Positions 1-8,876 of a stretch of DNA of 37,515 nucleotides are shown in pieces. This stretch comes from Candidatus Obscuribacterales bacterium. Lineage in GTDB: Bacteria; Cyanobacteriota; Vampirovibrionia; Obscuribacterales; Obscuribacteraceae. The stretch lies in the NCBI GenBank assembly GCA_021732025.1, contig JAKFVU010000030.1, positions 1-37,515 of the forward strand. The letters run 5' to 3'. The position numbers and the translations under genes were made by a program. Under the pieces are notes generated by a model. The model saw nothing but the letters and a program-made list of their open reading frames with translations. It was not told where the DNA came from and made no database searches. Each line of letters begins with the position of its first letter. Positions within the stretch are counted from its first letter, which is position 1.

Positions 1-324
1 CGCTTGCTCGTCGTAGCTATCATCAGGATCGTTGGCGATCGTGAACTCTTTAATTGTGGCGTTGCGACGGTTGCGGTCGAGATTCTTCATGCCTGGGTCT
101 AAATCGTACAAACGATAAAGTGGGTCGAGGGAAGATTTCATAATAGTTAGAATGCTGCTGACTTCTGAGCCAATCAGATTAAAAGCGGCCTTGGCTTGAG
201 GCGTTGAAGCATGAGTATCGATGTCATCAGCTAGACGAACCAATCTGTCGGTCTCTTTGACCAGCTTGGTGAGCAACTGCAAAACTGAGATGTCTCGCGT
301 GTTGTTAGTTGAATCAGTTGACAT
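1..324 (-). CDS. Hypothetical protein, partial (C-terminus beyond left edge)
   Basis: An open frame of 108 codons runs from an ATG at 324 to the left edge without a stop, so only the N-terminal part is present. The start is supported by AGAGGA a few bases upstream on the minus strand. The visible protein begins MSTDSTNNTRD and is rich in hydrophilic helical sequence, with no signal peptide or membrane segment. It is mostly Leu/Asp/Lys helix of the kind seen in small coiled cytosolic proteins. It is transcribed divergently from the ABC ATPase at 443. I do not recognise a family. Confidence 0.6.
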   Translation of the reverse strand, partial: MSTDSTNNTRDISVLQLLTKLVKETDRLVRLADDIDTHASTPQAKAAFNLIGSEVSSILTIMKSSLDPLYRLYDLDPGMKNLDRNRRNATIKEFTIANDPDDSYDEQA

Positions 325-442
325 AAAATCCTCTGGACTTAGATGTCTATTTAAGCATTCTGTAGCGAGATTAGTCAGACTGATCGAGCAGATAGTCTAA
401 AATCACAACAGTTTCTATAACTTTCTATCTGTCAGCGGTGCC

Positions 443-1405
443 ATGGCCCTTCTTGAAATCCAAAATTTAGCTACTGCCTTTCCTACAGAAGCCGGCATGG
501 CCCGTGCTGTTGACGATGTCACACTATCTGTTGACAAAGGCAAGGTGCTTGGCATCGTGGGCGAATCAGGCTGCGGTAAATCAATCACTTCTCTTTCGAT
601 TTTGCGATTAATTCCGCCTCCGGGCAAAATTGTTAACGGCCAAATTCGCCTCGACGGCAAAAACTTGCTCGATTTTACAGAAGCGCAAATGCGCGGGGTG
701 AGGGGCAATCGCATTGCACTAATCCCGCAAGATCCGATGACTTCGCTCAATCCTGTTTATACAGTCGGCGCCCAAATCATGGAAGCAGTTGAACTGCACC
801 AAAAAGTATCGAAAGCCGAAGCTCGCAAGAAAGCTATTGATGTATTAGATCGCGTGCGCATTCCCGAGGCTCGCAACCGAGTTGACGATTATCCCCACCA
901 ATTTTCTGGCGGCATGCGCCAACGGGTGATGATTGCTATGGCTCTGGCGTGCGAACCGGAGCTGCTGATAGCCGACGAGCCGACAACGGCTCTAGACGTC
1001 ACGGTGCAGGCGCAAATTTTAGATTTGCTGCGGGAAATTCAAAAAGATCAAGGCACAGCCATTGTTCTCATTACACACGATCTAGGCGTCGTAGCCGAGA
1101 TGTGCGACACCGTTGCCGTGATGTATGCAGGCTCTGTTGTTGAATATGCCACAGTCGAAGAGCTTTTCAAAAATCCCAAGCATCCATATACGATTGGCTT
1201 GATGAACTCACTACCAAAACCAGGTTCGCAGCGCTTGATTCCTATTGAAGGACAACCGCCAAGCTTGGTCAACTTGCCCAACGGATGCCGCTTTGCTAAC
1301 CGCTGCTCACTACGCATCGATAGCTGCGAAGTGTCCATTCCACCACTTGAAGAAAAATCAGCGGGCCATGATGCTCGGTGTTTTTTAGTTGAAAAAGAAG
1401 TCTAA
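443..1405 (+). CDS. Oligopeptide/dipeptide ABC transporter ATP-binding protein (DppD/OppD family)
   Basis: This is a cytoplasmic ATPase that powers peptide import with DppB/DppC-type permeases. The 320 residues carry the whole ABC set: Walker A GESGCGKS at 40-47, Q-loop IPQDP with Q96, signature FSGGM at 154-158, Walker B LLIADEP at 174-180, and the switch His in ITHD near 212. After the nucleotide domain comes the C-terminal extension typical of oligopeptide transporters: [12 protein letters not shown], then a cysteine-containing stretch (CRFANRC through ARC). The length matches the family. The partner ATPase (DppF) and the binding protein are not next to it. Permeases of the right type lie at 33354-35320 on the same strand. 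Nickel or other substrates cannot be excluded from sequence alone. The gap to the next gene is 30 bp, so co-transcription with nnrE/nnrD is plausible. Confidence 0.93.
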   Translation: MALLEIQNLATAFPTEAGMARAVDDVTLSVDKGKVLGIVGESGCGKSITSLSILRLIPPPGKIVNGQIRLDGKNLLDFTEAQMRGVRGNRIALIPQDPMTSLNPVYTVGAQIMEAVELHQKVSKAEARKKAIDVLDRVRIPEARNRVDDYPHQFSGGMRQRVMIAMALACEPELLIADEPTTALDVTVQAQILDLLREIQKDQGTAIVLITHDLGVVAEMCDTVAVMYAGSVVEYATVEELFKNPKHPYTIGLMNSLPKPGSQRLIPIEGQPPSLVNLPNGCRFANRCSLRIDSCEVSIPPLEEKSAGHDARCFLVEKEV

Positions 1406-1435
1406 GGCAAACAGTTAAACTCAAAGAAGAAAGAT

Positions 1436-3208
1436 ATGCTGAGCAATTTAAGAGTTCCCACAACCAAACAAATAAGAAACCTAGAGGCAGCCTGGATTGA
1501 GTCAATAGCTGAAATAGCTGGCGGGCTCAATTGGAGCCAGACCTTAATGGAAGTGGCTGGTCGCGGCGCGGCACTAGCGGCCCTTTCGCTTTGGGACGAA
1601 AACCCAGGACACATAGCTATTTTTTGTGGCAGCGGAAACAATGGTGGCGACGGCCTAGTGGTGGCACGTTACCTCAATCTGTGGGGCGTACCGGCCAGCT
1701 GTTTTGTGGTGCCACCATCAGCAAAAGAAACTGAAAAAACTAGTGGCAAAGAAGCTGGTAAAGAAAGCGGCAAAGAGAGCACTAAAGCACTACAGACCAA
1801 TCCTAGACCAAGTGATAATCCCGACAGTCTAGATGAAATCGAAGTGCAAATGACTACGCCTGAGGCTGAAGCCAATCGCAAAATATTGGCAGCACTTGGG
1901 GTTGACTTGATAGTACTAGAAGATACTGACGAACTACACGAAGTGCTGGGCGCCATTACTTCAAACTCTACAGTATTAGTCGACGCTCTCTTCGGCACCG
2001 GTCTCACTAGAGATGTTGAAGGCGTAGCTAGACACGTAATAGAAGCCATTAATTCAAGCACCAAGCCAGTGCTGGCAATAGATTTACCGTCAGGAATAAA
2101 CTCTGATAATGGTCAGATCATGGGTGCTGCAGTCAGGGCTGATAAGACTGTCACCTTTGGCTTTATGAAGCCTGGGCATCTTACTCATCCTGGCGCAGAG
2201 TACTCGGGGGCCATGCATTTAGTTGATATTGGCTTACCTGATTTTAGCAATCTGCCAGAAGCTCTAAGTCACATCGACAGTATTCCCAAAATATTTGTCA
2301 CTACCTGCGGTGCGGTTCAATCAGTATTGCCCTCCCGCCCGACAAACTCCAATAAAGGAACCTTCGGCCGCGTACTCACTATTGGCGGCAGTCTCGGCAT
2401 GGGTGGCGCCGGAGCACTAACAAGCAGCAGTGCTCTGAGAGTAGGTGCAGGCTTATCGTATCTTGCCACTCCACGCTCATTAGCTGGTCATGTTCCTGTC
2501 GAAGAAATTGTAGTAAAACCGCTGCCAGAGACAACCGATCAGTCTATTAGCAAAGAAGCACTGAAAGAAGTAATAGAAATGCTCGACCAAATTTCGAGTG
2601 TTGTAATTGGTCCAGGTCTATCACAAAATCAGGACACAGTAAGCTTTGTCCTCGACCTGCTTGATTTGATTAACAAGCCTTGCGTAATAGATGCCGATGG
2701 CCTCAACGCCCTTTCGGCCAACGTCAAATCTCTGCCCAAATCAGCCCGCAATTTTGTCCTCACTCCTCACCCCAAAGAGCTCAGCCGCCTCACAGGCAAG
2801 ACTGTGGAAGAGCTGCTCGCTGACAGGGTAGGCTCGGTATTGGCTGCGGCGAAACAGTTTGACTGCATTGTGGTATTCAAAGGCGCTTATAGCCTAGTCG
2901 CTCATCCAGACGGCGAAATATTCATCAACCCCACAGGCAATTCTGGTATGTCTACCGCGGGATCTGGAGACGTACTCTCGGGCATCATCGGCGGTTTAAT
3001 GGCGCAGGGTCTGAGCCCATTTGATGCAGCATGCGCTGGAGTTTACATCCACGGTCGTGCTGGCGATTTAGTGTCAGCAAACTTTGGCGAAGCCGGAATT
3101 CTTGCTGGTGATATTAGGTCAGCAATTCCGCTGGCACTACTAAACATTACTGCTGGTGAAGCTAGCACATTAGAGGAACAGCTGACCCAATCAGTATTAT
3201 CGTCATAA
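1436..3208 (+). CDS. nnrD: Bifunctional NAD(P)H-hydrate epimerase / ADP-dependent NAD(P)H-hydrate dehydratase
   Basis: This enzyme repairs damaged NADHX/NADPHX in the cytosol. The N-terminal YjeF_N domain epimerises R- and S-NAD(P)HX, and the C-terminal ribokinase-like domain dehydrates the S form using ADP. YjeF_N signs are CGSGNNGGDGLVVAR at 64-78, VDALFGTGL at 182-190 and DLPSG at 216-220. Dehydratase signs are IGGSLGMGGAGAL near 316-328, GPGLS at 392, CVIDADGLNAL at 416-426, LTPHPKE at 442-448 and AGSGDVLSG at 508-516. The total of 590 aa is longer than the usual 490-510 because a Lys/Glu/Ser-rich low-complexity insert sits at about 95-145, inside the epimerase domain. Both domains look intact. 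The weak upstream site AAAGAAGAAAG precedes the ATG. Confidence 0.93.
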   Translation: MLSNLRVPTTKQIRNLEAAWIESIAEIAGGLNWSQTLMEVAGRGAALAALSLWDENPGHIAIFCGSGNNGGDGLVVARYLNLWGVPASCFVVPPSAKETEKTSGKEAGKESGKESTKALQTNPRPSDNPDSLDEIEVQMTTPEAEANRKILAALGVDLIVLEDTDELHEVLGAITSNSTVLVDALFGTGLTRDVEGVARHVIEAINSSTKPVLAIDLPSGINSDNGQIMGAAVRADKTVTFGFMKPGHLTHPGAEYSGAMHLVDIGLPDFSNLPEALSHIDSIPKIFVTTCGAVQSVLPSRPTNSNKGTFGRVLTIGGSLGMGGAGALTSSSALRVGAGLSYLATPRSLAGHVPVEEIVVKPLPETTDQSISKEALKEVIEMLDQISSVVIGPGLSQNQDTVSFVLDLLDLINKPCVIDADGLNALSANVKSLPKSARNFVLTPHPKELSRLTGKTVEELLADRVGSVLAAAKQFDCIVVFKGAYSLVAHPDGEIFINPTGNSGMSTAGSGDVLSGIIGGLMAQGLSPFDAACAGVYIHGRAGDLVSANFGEAGILAGDIRSAIPLALLNITAGEASTLEEQLTQSVLSS

Positions 3209-3226
3209 ACCGCCAAGAACCCTTAA

Positions 3227-4444
3227 ATGGAAACCCACAAACACACTTTTAGATTAGCTTGCACTCTAGTATTGCTTTGCAGTGTTAACCTCACTGCCTG
3301 CAATCAAGCAGAAGAATTACCTGAAAAGAAAGAGCGAAAAGAACGCCCCAAAGAAGTCCGAAAGATTTCGGCTGTGAGCTTTGTTACCTACATGGGTCGT
3401 CTGCACCGTCGCATCAAAGCCCACTGGTTACCCAAGACAGACACTGGCGAAAGTGGCTGCGTCTCATTCACTGCCCATAAAGACGGTAGCATTACTGATT
3501 TAAAGATCCTGACCAATGGCAAAACCAAGGCCTTTGACGACGCCATGCTGGCCACAGTTAAGGCCGCTCTACCGTTTCCACCGCTGCCGTCTGGCGCACC
3601 AGATACAATACCGATTGAGTTTACTTTTGATCACCACGTCTTCAATCACTTATCTAAAGACGAACCAGAAGAAATCAAAAAAGTCATAGATAAATTAACT
3701 GCAGATATAGAATTCAAACCAACAGCCGAACTCTATTTTGAACGAGCAAAGCACTGGTTGCATGTAGACGAAAAGCTCAAAGCTCTAGCCGACCTAAATT
3801 TAGCCGTTGCCGCAGGGCGCAACGACATACAAACACTTACACTGAAAGCCCAAACAGAGAGTTCAATTGGCGATTACAGCCAGTGCCTAGCGAGCTGTGA
3901 CGCTATTCTCAAGCTCGATAGCAACAATCTCGAAGCTTACGTTCTGGCCTCAGATGCTCACCTCAATAGAGGCCACCTAGACGAAGCATTCGAAGCAGCT
4001 GATAGAGCTATCAAGGCAGCACCAAAGCATCCAGATGGTTACACCGCTCGCGCCTATGCCTATAACCTGGCATTTAAATACAAAAAAGCAATCGCCGACT
4101 GCGACACCGCCATAGCCTTAGACCCTCAATGCCAGGCGGCTTACGCATATAAAGGCGACGCAGAAGAAGAACTAAAGCTCTACGATCAAGCCATGAAAGA
4201 CTACACTAAAAATATCGAGCTGAGCCCATTAGATGCCAGTGCACTATTGAGGCGGGCCGAGTTGCATAACCAAATGGCACAGTTTCATAGAGCCATAATT
4301 GACTGCACAGACGCTATAAAACTTGATGCAGACAATGGGGAAGCCTATTTTTACCGTTCCTACGCTAACGACCAACTTTCATTATCGGCTCAAGCCAAGA
4401 AAGATAAAGACAGAGCCGAAGCACTTGGTTTTGTCGGACAATAA
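3227..4444 (+). CDS. TPR lipoprotein with N-terminal TonB C-terminal-like domain
   Basis: This predicted lipoprotein has 405 aa. The first 25 residues form a lipoprotein signal with lipobox LTAC and acceptor Cys25. A charged Lys/Glu linker follows at 29-46. Residues 47-137 fit a TonB-C/TolA-C fold: helix FVTYMGRLHRRIKAHWLP, then GxVxFTxxxDGSITDLKIL, then FDDAMLATVKAALPFPPLP. From about 165 to the end there are some six TPR repeats, with Ala/Gly and Tyr at the usual positions (for example NLEAYVLASDAHLNRG and QCQAAYAYKGDAEEEL). Both parts suggest a protein-protein scaffold on the envelope. No energy-transducing TM anchor or ExbB/D partner is visible, so a true TonB role is unlikely. It is followed after 25 bp by a Ser/Thr kinase gene. 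No clear Shine-Dalgarno sequence is seen. Confidence 0.85.
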   Translation: METHKHTFRLACTLVLLCSVNLTACNQAEELPEKKERKERPKEVRKISAVSFVTYMGRLHRRIKAHWLPKTDTGESGCVSFTAHKDGSITDLKILTNGKTKAFDDAMLATVKAALPFPPLPSGAPDTIPIEFTFDHHVFNHLSKDEPEEIKKVIDKLTADIEFKPTAELYFERAKHWLHVDEKLKALADLNLAVAAGRNDIQTLTLKAQTESSIGDYSQCLASCDAILKLDSNNLEAYVLASDAHLNRGHLDEAFEAADRAIKAAPKHPDGYTARAYAYNLAFKYKKAIADCDTAIALDPQCQAAYAYKGDAEEELKLYDQAMKDYTKNIELSPLDASALLRRAELHNQMAQFHRAIIDCTDAIKLDADNGEAYFYRSYANDQLSLSAQAKKDKDRAEALGFVGQ

Positions 4445-4469
4445 TTGATTACCGTGTTAAGGTAAGAAA

Positions 4470-5444
4470 GTGAACAAGTATGACCATTCTGACAATGCCA
4501 AAAGACTATGCTTGATTTGCGACGGCAGATTCGATAGAGACCTGCTCAATTGTCCTGAAGATGGCTCACAGCTAGTCTTCATCACTCCCACACCAAGCAA
4601 ATTTGATAAGGTGCCTGGATATCAGATTCAAGGCGAAGTTGGTGCCGGTAACAGCGGTAAAGTTTATAAGGCTGTGGCCGAATTAGGCACGCAAATTGTT
4701 GCCATAAAGGTCTTACATCAGTCGCTCATAGACAACCTTGAAATGGTGAATCGCTTCAAAAAGGAAGCATTGCTTAGCAGTCGCCTAACCTCTCCAAATA
4801 CAGTGGCAGTAAAACATTTTGGCATCCTCAATGATGGCCGACCATTTATGGTCATGGACTACATTGAAGGAACCTGCGCTGGCACAATCATTGAACAAAG
4901 CGGCCCCATGTCCTTAGACCGGGCCCTGCCTATTTTTATACAGGTAGCAGCAGGATTGGCCCACGCTCATGATATTGGCATCATGCACCGCGATATTAAA
5001 CCTCAGAACATCATGCTCATTGACCAAGATAGCCAGCAAGACTTTGTCAAAATCATAGATTTTGGTATCGCCAAGCAAATGCACAGCGATGCGTCTATGG
5101 CTCTTACAATCACAGGAGAAGCCGTCGGCACTCCTGTTTATATGAGCCCAGAGCAGTGCCTGGCTGGTGACGTAGATCATCGCACCGACATCTATTCGTT
5201 CGGGTGTGTCATGTACGAACTGCTCACGGGCAGATTGGTATTTGCGGCTAATAGCCCAGTTGCCTTGATGACCAAACATGTGCACGAAACTCCCCCTGCA
5301 ATGGGCCTGTTACCGTCGCCAATTGCTTCTGAGATTGAGCGAATTATCTTGAAAGCACTCGCCAAAAAGCCTAGTGATCGCTACAGCGATGCTCACGAAC
5401 TAAAAGCCGACTTATTTGCGTTATATAGAGCGGCACAATCATAA
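4470..5444 (+). CDS. Soluble Ser/Thr protein kinase with N-terminal Cys-rich segment
   Basis: This is a Hanks-type protein kinase of 324 aa. It starts at GTG, preceded by GGTAAG. The first 40 residues contain CLIC (C14, C17) and CPEDG (C28), resembling a degenerate zinc ribbon. The kinase domain fills 50-320: glycine loop GAGNSGKV at 58-65, VAIK lysine K80, catalytic HRDIKPQN at 173-180, DFG at 197-199, and activation segment ending GTPVYMSPEQ near 220-229. All catalytic residues are present, so it should be active. There is no transmembrane segment or PASTA domain, which points to a cytoplasmic kinase. It lies between two TPR genes on the same strand, which could encode partners or substrates. 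Confidence 0.93.
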   Translation: MNKYDHSDNAKRLCLICDGRFDRDLLNCPEDGSQLVFITPTPSKFDKVPGYQIQGEVGAGNSGKVYKAVAELGTQIVAIKVLHQSLIDNLEMVNRFKKEALLSSRLTSPNTVAVKHFGILNDGRPFMVMDYIEGTCAGTIIEQSGPMSLDRALPIFIQVAAGLAHAHDIGIMHRDIKPQNIMLIDQDSQQDFVKIIDFGIAKQMHSDASMALTITGEAVGTPVYMSPEQCLAGDVDHRTDIYSFGCVMYELLTGRLVFAANSPVALMTKHVHETPPAMGLLPSPIASEIERIILKALAKKPSDRYSDAHELKADLFALYRAAQS

Positions 5445-5502
5445 TTCGCTAAAATAGTCTTACAAGTTGATTTTGCGGCTTGAGCAGCGCGAGGGAAATT
5501 CA

Positions 5503-7293
5503 TTGAACCGCCATATGTCTCAACGGTTAGCTGGAGCCTCGCTAGCCCTAATTACAAGTTTTCTGTCAACACCAGTCATGGCTAATACTGGGCAGTTTGA
5601 CCGCCTTAACAATGCAGTTAAAATCGCTCAAAGACCCGGCAGTAAATTACTCTTGGCGAAATGTCTTAATGACCTTGGTGACTATTATGAATCGAATAAT
5701 CAAATTGTCGAAGCCGAATCGAGCTACCGAAAGGCTCTATCAATAGCTGAAAAGCCCGGTCCAAACCAGAGCGAACTAGCAAACACACTGAACAACCTAG
5801 GTCTGCTTTGCTCGCACACTAGTAGGTTTCAGGAAGCCGAACGCTTGCTTCAGAGATCGTTACTGCTAGACGAAAAAAAATACGGCAGAAACCATGCTGA
5901 CGTAGTGACTAGCCTTAGTAACTTAGCCGTCATGTATTACGACCAAGAGCAGTACTCAAAAGCCGAGCCACTTTACAAAAAAGCATTGGCTATTCAAACC
6001 AAGCTATCCGGCCCTAAGTCAGAGGAAGTAGCATACGCCTTGAACTCGCTAGGCTTGCTCTACTACGCCCAAGGCAACTATTCGCAGGCTGCGCCATTGC
6101 TGCAAAGAGCTATAGCAATCTACGAGAAGGGCACAAATAAAAACAACGTCAATAACTCTGTCGGTTTAGACGACTGCCTGAATAACCTCGGATTAGTCTA
6201 TTTCGGGCAAGACAAATACAGTTTGGCAGAACCCCTTTTAAAGCGAGCCTTAACTATTAGAGCCAGCGCAAAAAACTGCCCGGAGGACGAAGCAACAACA
6301 GCAGAAACTCTAGCGTCCTTATATTCCTTAACCGAGAGATTGATTGAGGCAGACACCATGTACAGAAGGGCATTGACCCTTCGGGAGCGTCTGCCAAAGG
6401 AGAGTATTGAGCTGGCCGAGAACTTGGATAATTTAGGTCAAAATTGTTATACGCAAGGCAAATATGCAAACTGCGAAGTTTACTTAAAGCGATCGATAGA
6501 GGTATTTGATCGATTGGATGAGAAAGAGCGCGAAAAGATCACCTCGCCAATAAATGCGCTTGGATTACTATATCGAAAGCAATGCAAATATCCTGAAGCT
6601 GAGGTACTGATTAAAAGAGCACTGGACATCGATCAAAGGCTTCATGGCTCTGAGTCTGCAGAAGCTGCTATTAGCATTAACTATCTTGCCGTTCTATATT
6701 ACACACAAGGCCGCCTCGACGAAGCAGAACCTCTTTTTAGAAAAGCTCTTCAAATAAGAGAAAAAACGTTGAGTGCCGATGACGTTGAATTAGGACGCAG
6801 TCTAAATAACCTAGGACTGTTATACCTTGCACAAGAGAAGTACGCAGAAGCACTAACTTTGCTTGAGAAAGCACTGTTAATATGGCAAATTACGCCTGAA
6901 GCTCATAACATTTTTGTTGGAGAGAACCTTGACTCTCAAGCCTGCTTAGAATTGGCCCGAGGTAATTACTCTAAGGCAGAAAATTTGTGCAAGCGTTCAT
7001 TGGCGATCCGAGAAAAAATATTGGGTAAAGATCATCCAGATTTTGCTGAAAGTCTTGCTACTTTAGCCCAAATATATGGTTTTGAAGGTCAAACAGTAGA
7101 GGCAGAGGCGGTTTTTAAAAGGGCACTTGAGATTCAGAAAAAAGCATTAGGACCCGACAACAGTGCCGTGGCGAGTACGCTACACAATTATAGTGCGCTC
7201 CTAAAGCAGGCCAATAGAGAAGCAGAGAGCATTACTCTTGACTCTAAAGCTCGAGCAATTTGGTCTAATCTAAGCGCGAATGGAAACCACTAG
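5503..7293 (+). CDS. Exported TPR protein (kinesin-light-chain-like repeats)
   Basis: This is a long array of about twelve 42-residue tetratricopeptide repeats of the TPR_10/TPR_12 type, recognised by recurring LNNLGLLYxxQGxYxEAExLxKRALxI. The frame is open from a TTG at 5467. I prefer the TTG at 5503 because GAGGG lies 7 bases upstream and the product then begins with a clean signal peptide ending VMA before NTGQ. An ATG at 5515 is also possible. The protein (about 596 aa from the preferred start) should be exported to the periplasm or surface and act as a scaffold. It follows the kinase by about 60 bp. Its TAG stop overlaps, in the shared CTAG, the stop of the convergent membrane kinase. 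Confidence 0.88.
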   Translation: MNRHMSQRLAGASLALITSFLSTPVMANTGQFDRLNNAVKIAQRPGSKLLLAKCLNDLGDYYESNNQIVEAESSYRKALSIAEKPGPNQSELANTLNNLGLLCSHTSRFQEAERLLQRSLLLDEKKYGRNHADVVTSLSNLAVMYYDQEQYSKAEPLYKKALAIQTKLSGPKSEEVAYALNSLGLLYYAQGNYSQAAPLLQRAIAIYEKGTNKNNVNNSVGLDDCLNNLGLVYFGQDKYSLAEPLLKRALTIRASAKNCPEDEATTAETLASLYSLTERLIEADTMYRRALTLRERLPKESIELAENLDNLGQNCYTQGKYANCEVYLKRSIEVFDRLDEKEREKITSPINALGLLYRKQCKYPEAEVLIKRALDIDQRLHGSESAEAAISINYLAVLYYTQGRLDEAEPLFRKALQIREKTLSADDVELGRSLNNLGLLYLAQEKYAEALTLLEKALLIWQITPEAHNIFVGENLDSQACLELARGNYSKAENLCKRSLAIREKILGKDHPDFAESLATLAQIYGFEGQTVEAEAVFKRALEIQKKALGPDNSAVASTLHNYSALLKQANREAESITLDSKARAIWSNLSANGNH

Positions 7294-8876
7294 ATAGAAT
7301 CTAACTTCTGTTCAAGAATAGGTTTGATTGCCTCAAGCTCTTTTCTCATATCAACAGCACTTGCAAATCTTTTGCTCACATCAATAGTGGTGGCACGGGC
7401 AACTATGGCATCAAGCTCGCCGTTTAGGTGTGGTCTTACTAACATGGGCTGCGACATAGAAATCGGCTCGGGATCAGCCCCAGTAAGCAGCCAATAGAGA
7501 GTGCAACCACAGGCGTAAATATCACTTTGAGTTGTCGATTTACCGCGAAACTGCTCTGGAGAAACGTAGCAGTGTTTGCCTACCATGGTCTTAGTTTCAT
7601 TAGACTCGAGTTGCTCGGCCACATTGAAATCAATCAGCGCCAATTCGCCACTTGCACGCAGAAGAAGATTTTCAGGGGTGAAATCGCGATGCACAATAGC
7701 TAGCTCTAAAGTATGGAGATACTCAAGCACGGTGCACATTTCAATGCCAAGGCGAATAGCCTCTGCTTCGCTGACGGGGCCGTCATCTTGGACAAGCTTG
7801 CGTAGCGACTTGCCGTCAATATACTCAAGTACTAAATAGGCTTTTTGATTATCGACAAAACAATCAATAAGCTTGACGATGCGTTCATTGTTCAATTTTT
7901 GTAGAAGTTTAGCTTCGTGCTCAACATTCTCGAGCGCCCGTTTGCGAATCTCAATTCCACCGCGTACAGGTAATACGAACTCTTTGAGAACAACTTGACG
8001 CGATTCTTGATCGACTTTGTGCGCCAACGCTAAATAGGTAACTGCTTGGCCCCCAGCCGCTAAGCGCCGCACAATCTCAAACTGGCCACCCTGGAGAACT
8101 TCGCCTGGCTCAAGAGCGCCCTGAGGTAGGCTCAAATTACTATCGCTGCGATTGCCACCATCTAAACTGTCTAGCCAAAGCTTGGTAAATGAACTACCTC
8201 CATGCACTCCAAGCTCAAGCAATTCAGCACCAAGCTTTTCAGGCGGAAGTAAATTTTGCAGAGACCGCAGCAACACTTGCACATCGGCATCATGACTGAC
8301 TGCGGCAATATCCAAACGCAACTTTAGTGTTGGCTTGAACCCCAAGCTTACACACCATAACGACGGAGCGATTAGACGCAGCACCCTTCTTATATTTAAT
8401 GGCACATTGTCTTTGTTAATGTGAATATCAACAGCACGAGACTTATAGTAGCCCCTCTGGAATGAAGATACGTTGACAAAGTCTATGTACTCAAGCTTAA
8501 TCCAAGGCGTAGACAATAGACCGAGAAACGTCAACCAGTGGATTCTTATGCCGTCTTTACCAATTTGAATATTGGTTGGTGAAGTCAAAAGCGGATAGGA
8601 AATAATAAACAAGACACCATAGATAGCAAGATTTAGAAACATGCCAGCGGGAATGCCAAAAATGTAACTTGGCAGCCAGCGAACAACGGCAAGCACTGCT
8701 AAATATCCGGCAAATACCATGGCGGCAATTTTCGCGATTTGACGAACACCGTGCTTCTCTTGGAGAAGAGCATGACGGAAACGTCCTTGGGCGCGCCAAG
8801 CGCTATAAGGAATGTACGCTTCGCTAGGGCCTGGTGGCAGTGCTGGCAGCGCCTTTATCTTAGAAGGTTTAGCCAT
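7290..8876 (-). CDS. Membrane-anchored Ser/Thr protein kinase with HRDFTPEN and DFN motifs
   Basis: This 528-aa protein has two predicted TM helices near 48-66 and 78-97. A beta-rich region at about 105-215 (PH-like in character, not identified) follows, then a SFTKLW linker and a kinase domain from about 264 to 515. The glycine loop is LAAGGQAVTYLA, the lysine is in VVLKE (K298), the catalytic loop is HRDFTPEN at 396-403, and the activation segment contains SPEQ near 439-442. Two departures stand out: the catalytic-loop Lys is Thr, and the metal-binding DFG reads DFN at 416-418. Asp398, Asn403 and Asp416 remain, so activity is possible. Its ATG overlaps the TAA stop of the kinase gene upstream (TAATG), implying translational coupling. 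Confidence 0.9.
   Translation of the reverse strand: MAKPSKIKALPALPPGPSEAYIPYSAWRAQGRFRHALLQEKHGVRQIAKIAAMVFAGYLAVLAVVRWLPSYIFGIPAGMFLNLAIYGVLFIISYPLLTSPTNIQIGKDGIRIHWLTFLGLLSTPWIKLEYIDFVNVSSFQRGYYKSRAVDIHINKDNVPLNIRRVLRLIAPSLWCVSLGFKPTLKLRLDIAAVSHDADVQVLLRSLQNLLPPEKLGAELLELGVHGGSSFTKLWLDSLDGGNRSDSNLSLPQGALEPGEVLQGGQFEIVRRLAAGGQAVTYLALAHKVDQESRQVVLKEFVLPVRGGIEIRKRALENVEHEAKLLQKLNNERIVKLIDCFVDNQKAYLVLEYIDGKSLRKLVQDDGPVSEAEAIRLGIEMCTVLEYLHTLELAIVHRDFTPENLLLRASGELALIDFNVAEQLESNETKTMVGKHCYVSPEQFRGKSTTQSDIYACGCTLYWLLTGADPEPISMSQPMLVRPHLNGELDAIVARATTIDVSKRFASAVDMRKELEAIKPILEQKLDSI

Noticed and set aside
1669..2064. 131-codon minus-strand frame with Ser/Leu-rich product
   Set aside because: It is antisense to the low-complexity region of the NAD(P)HX repair gene and has no independent support.
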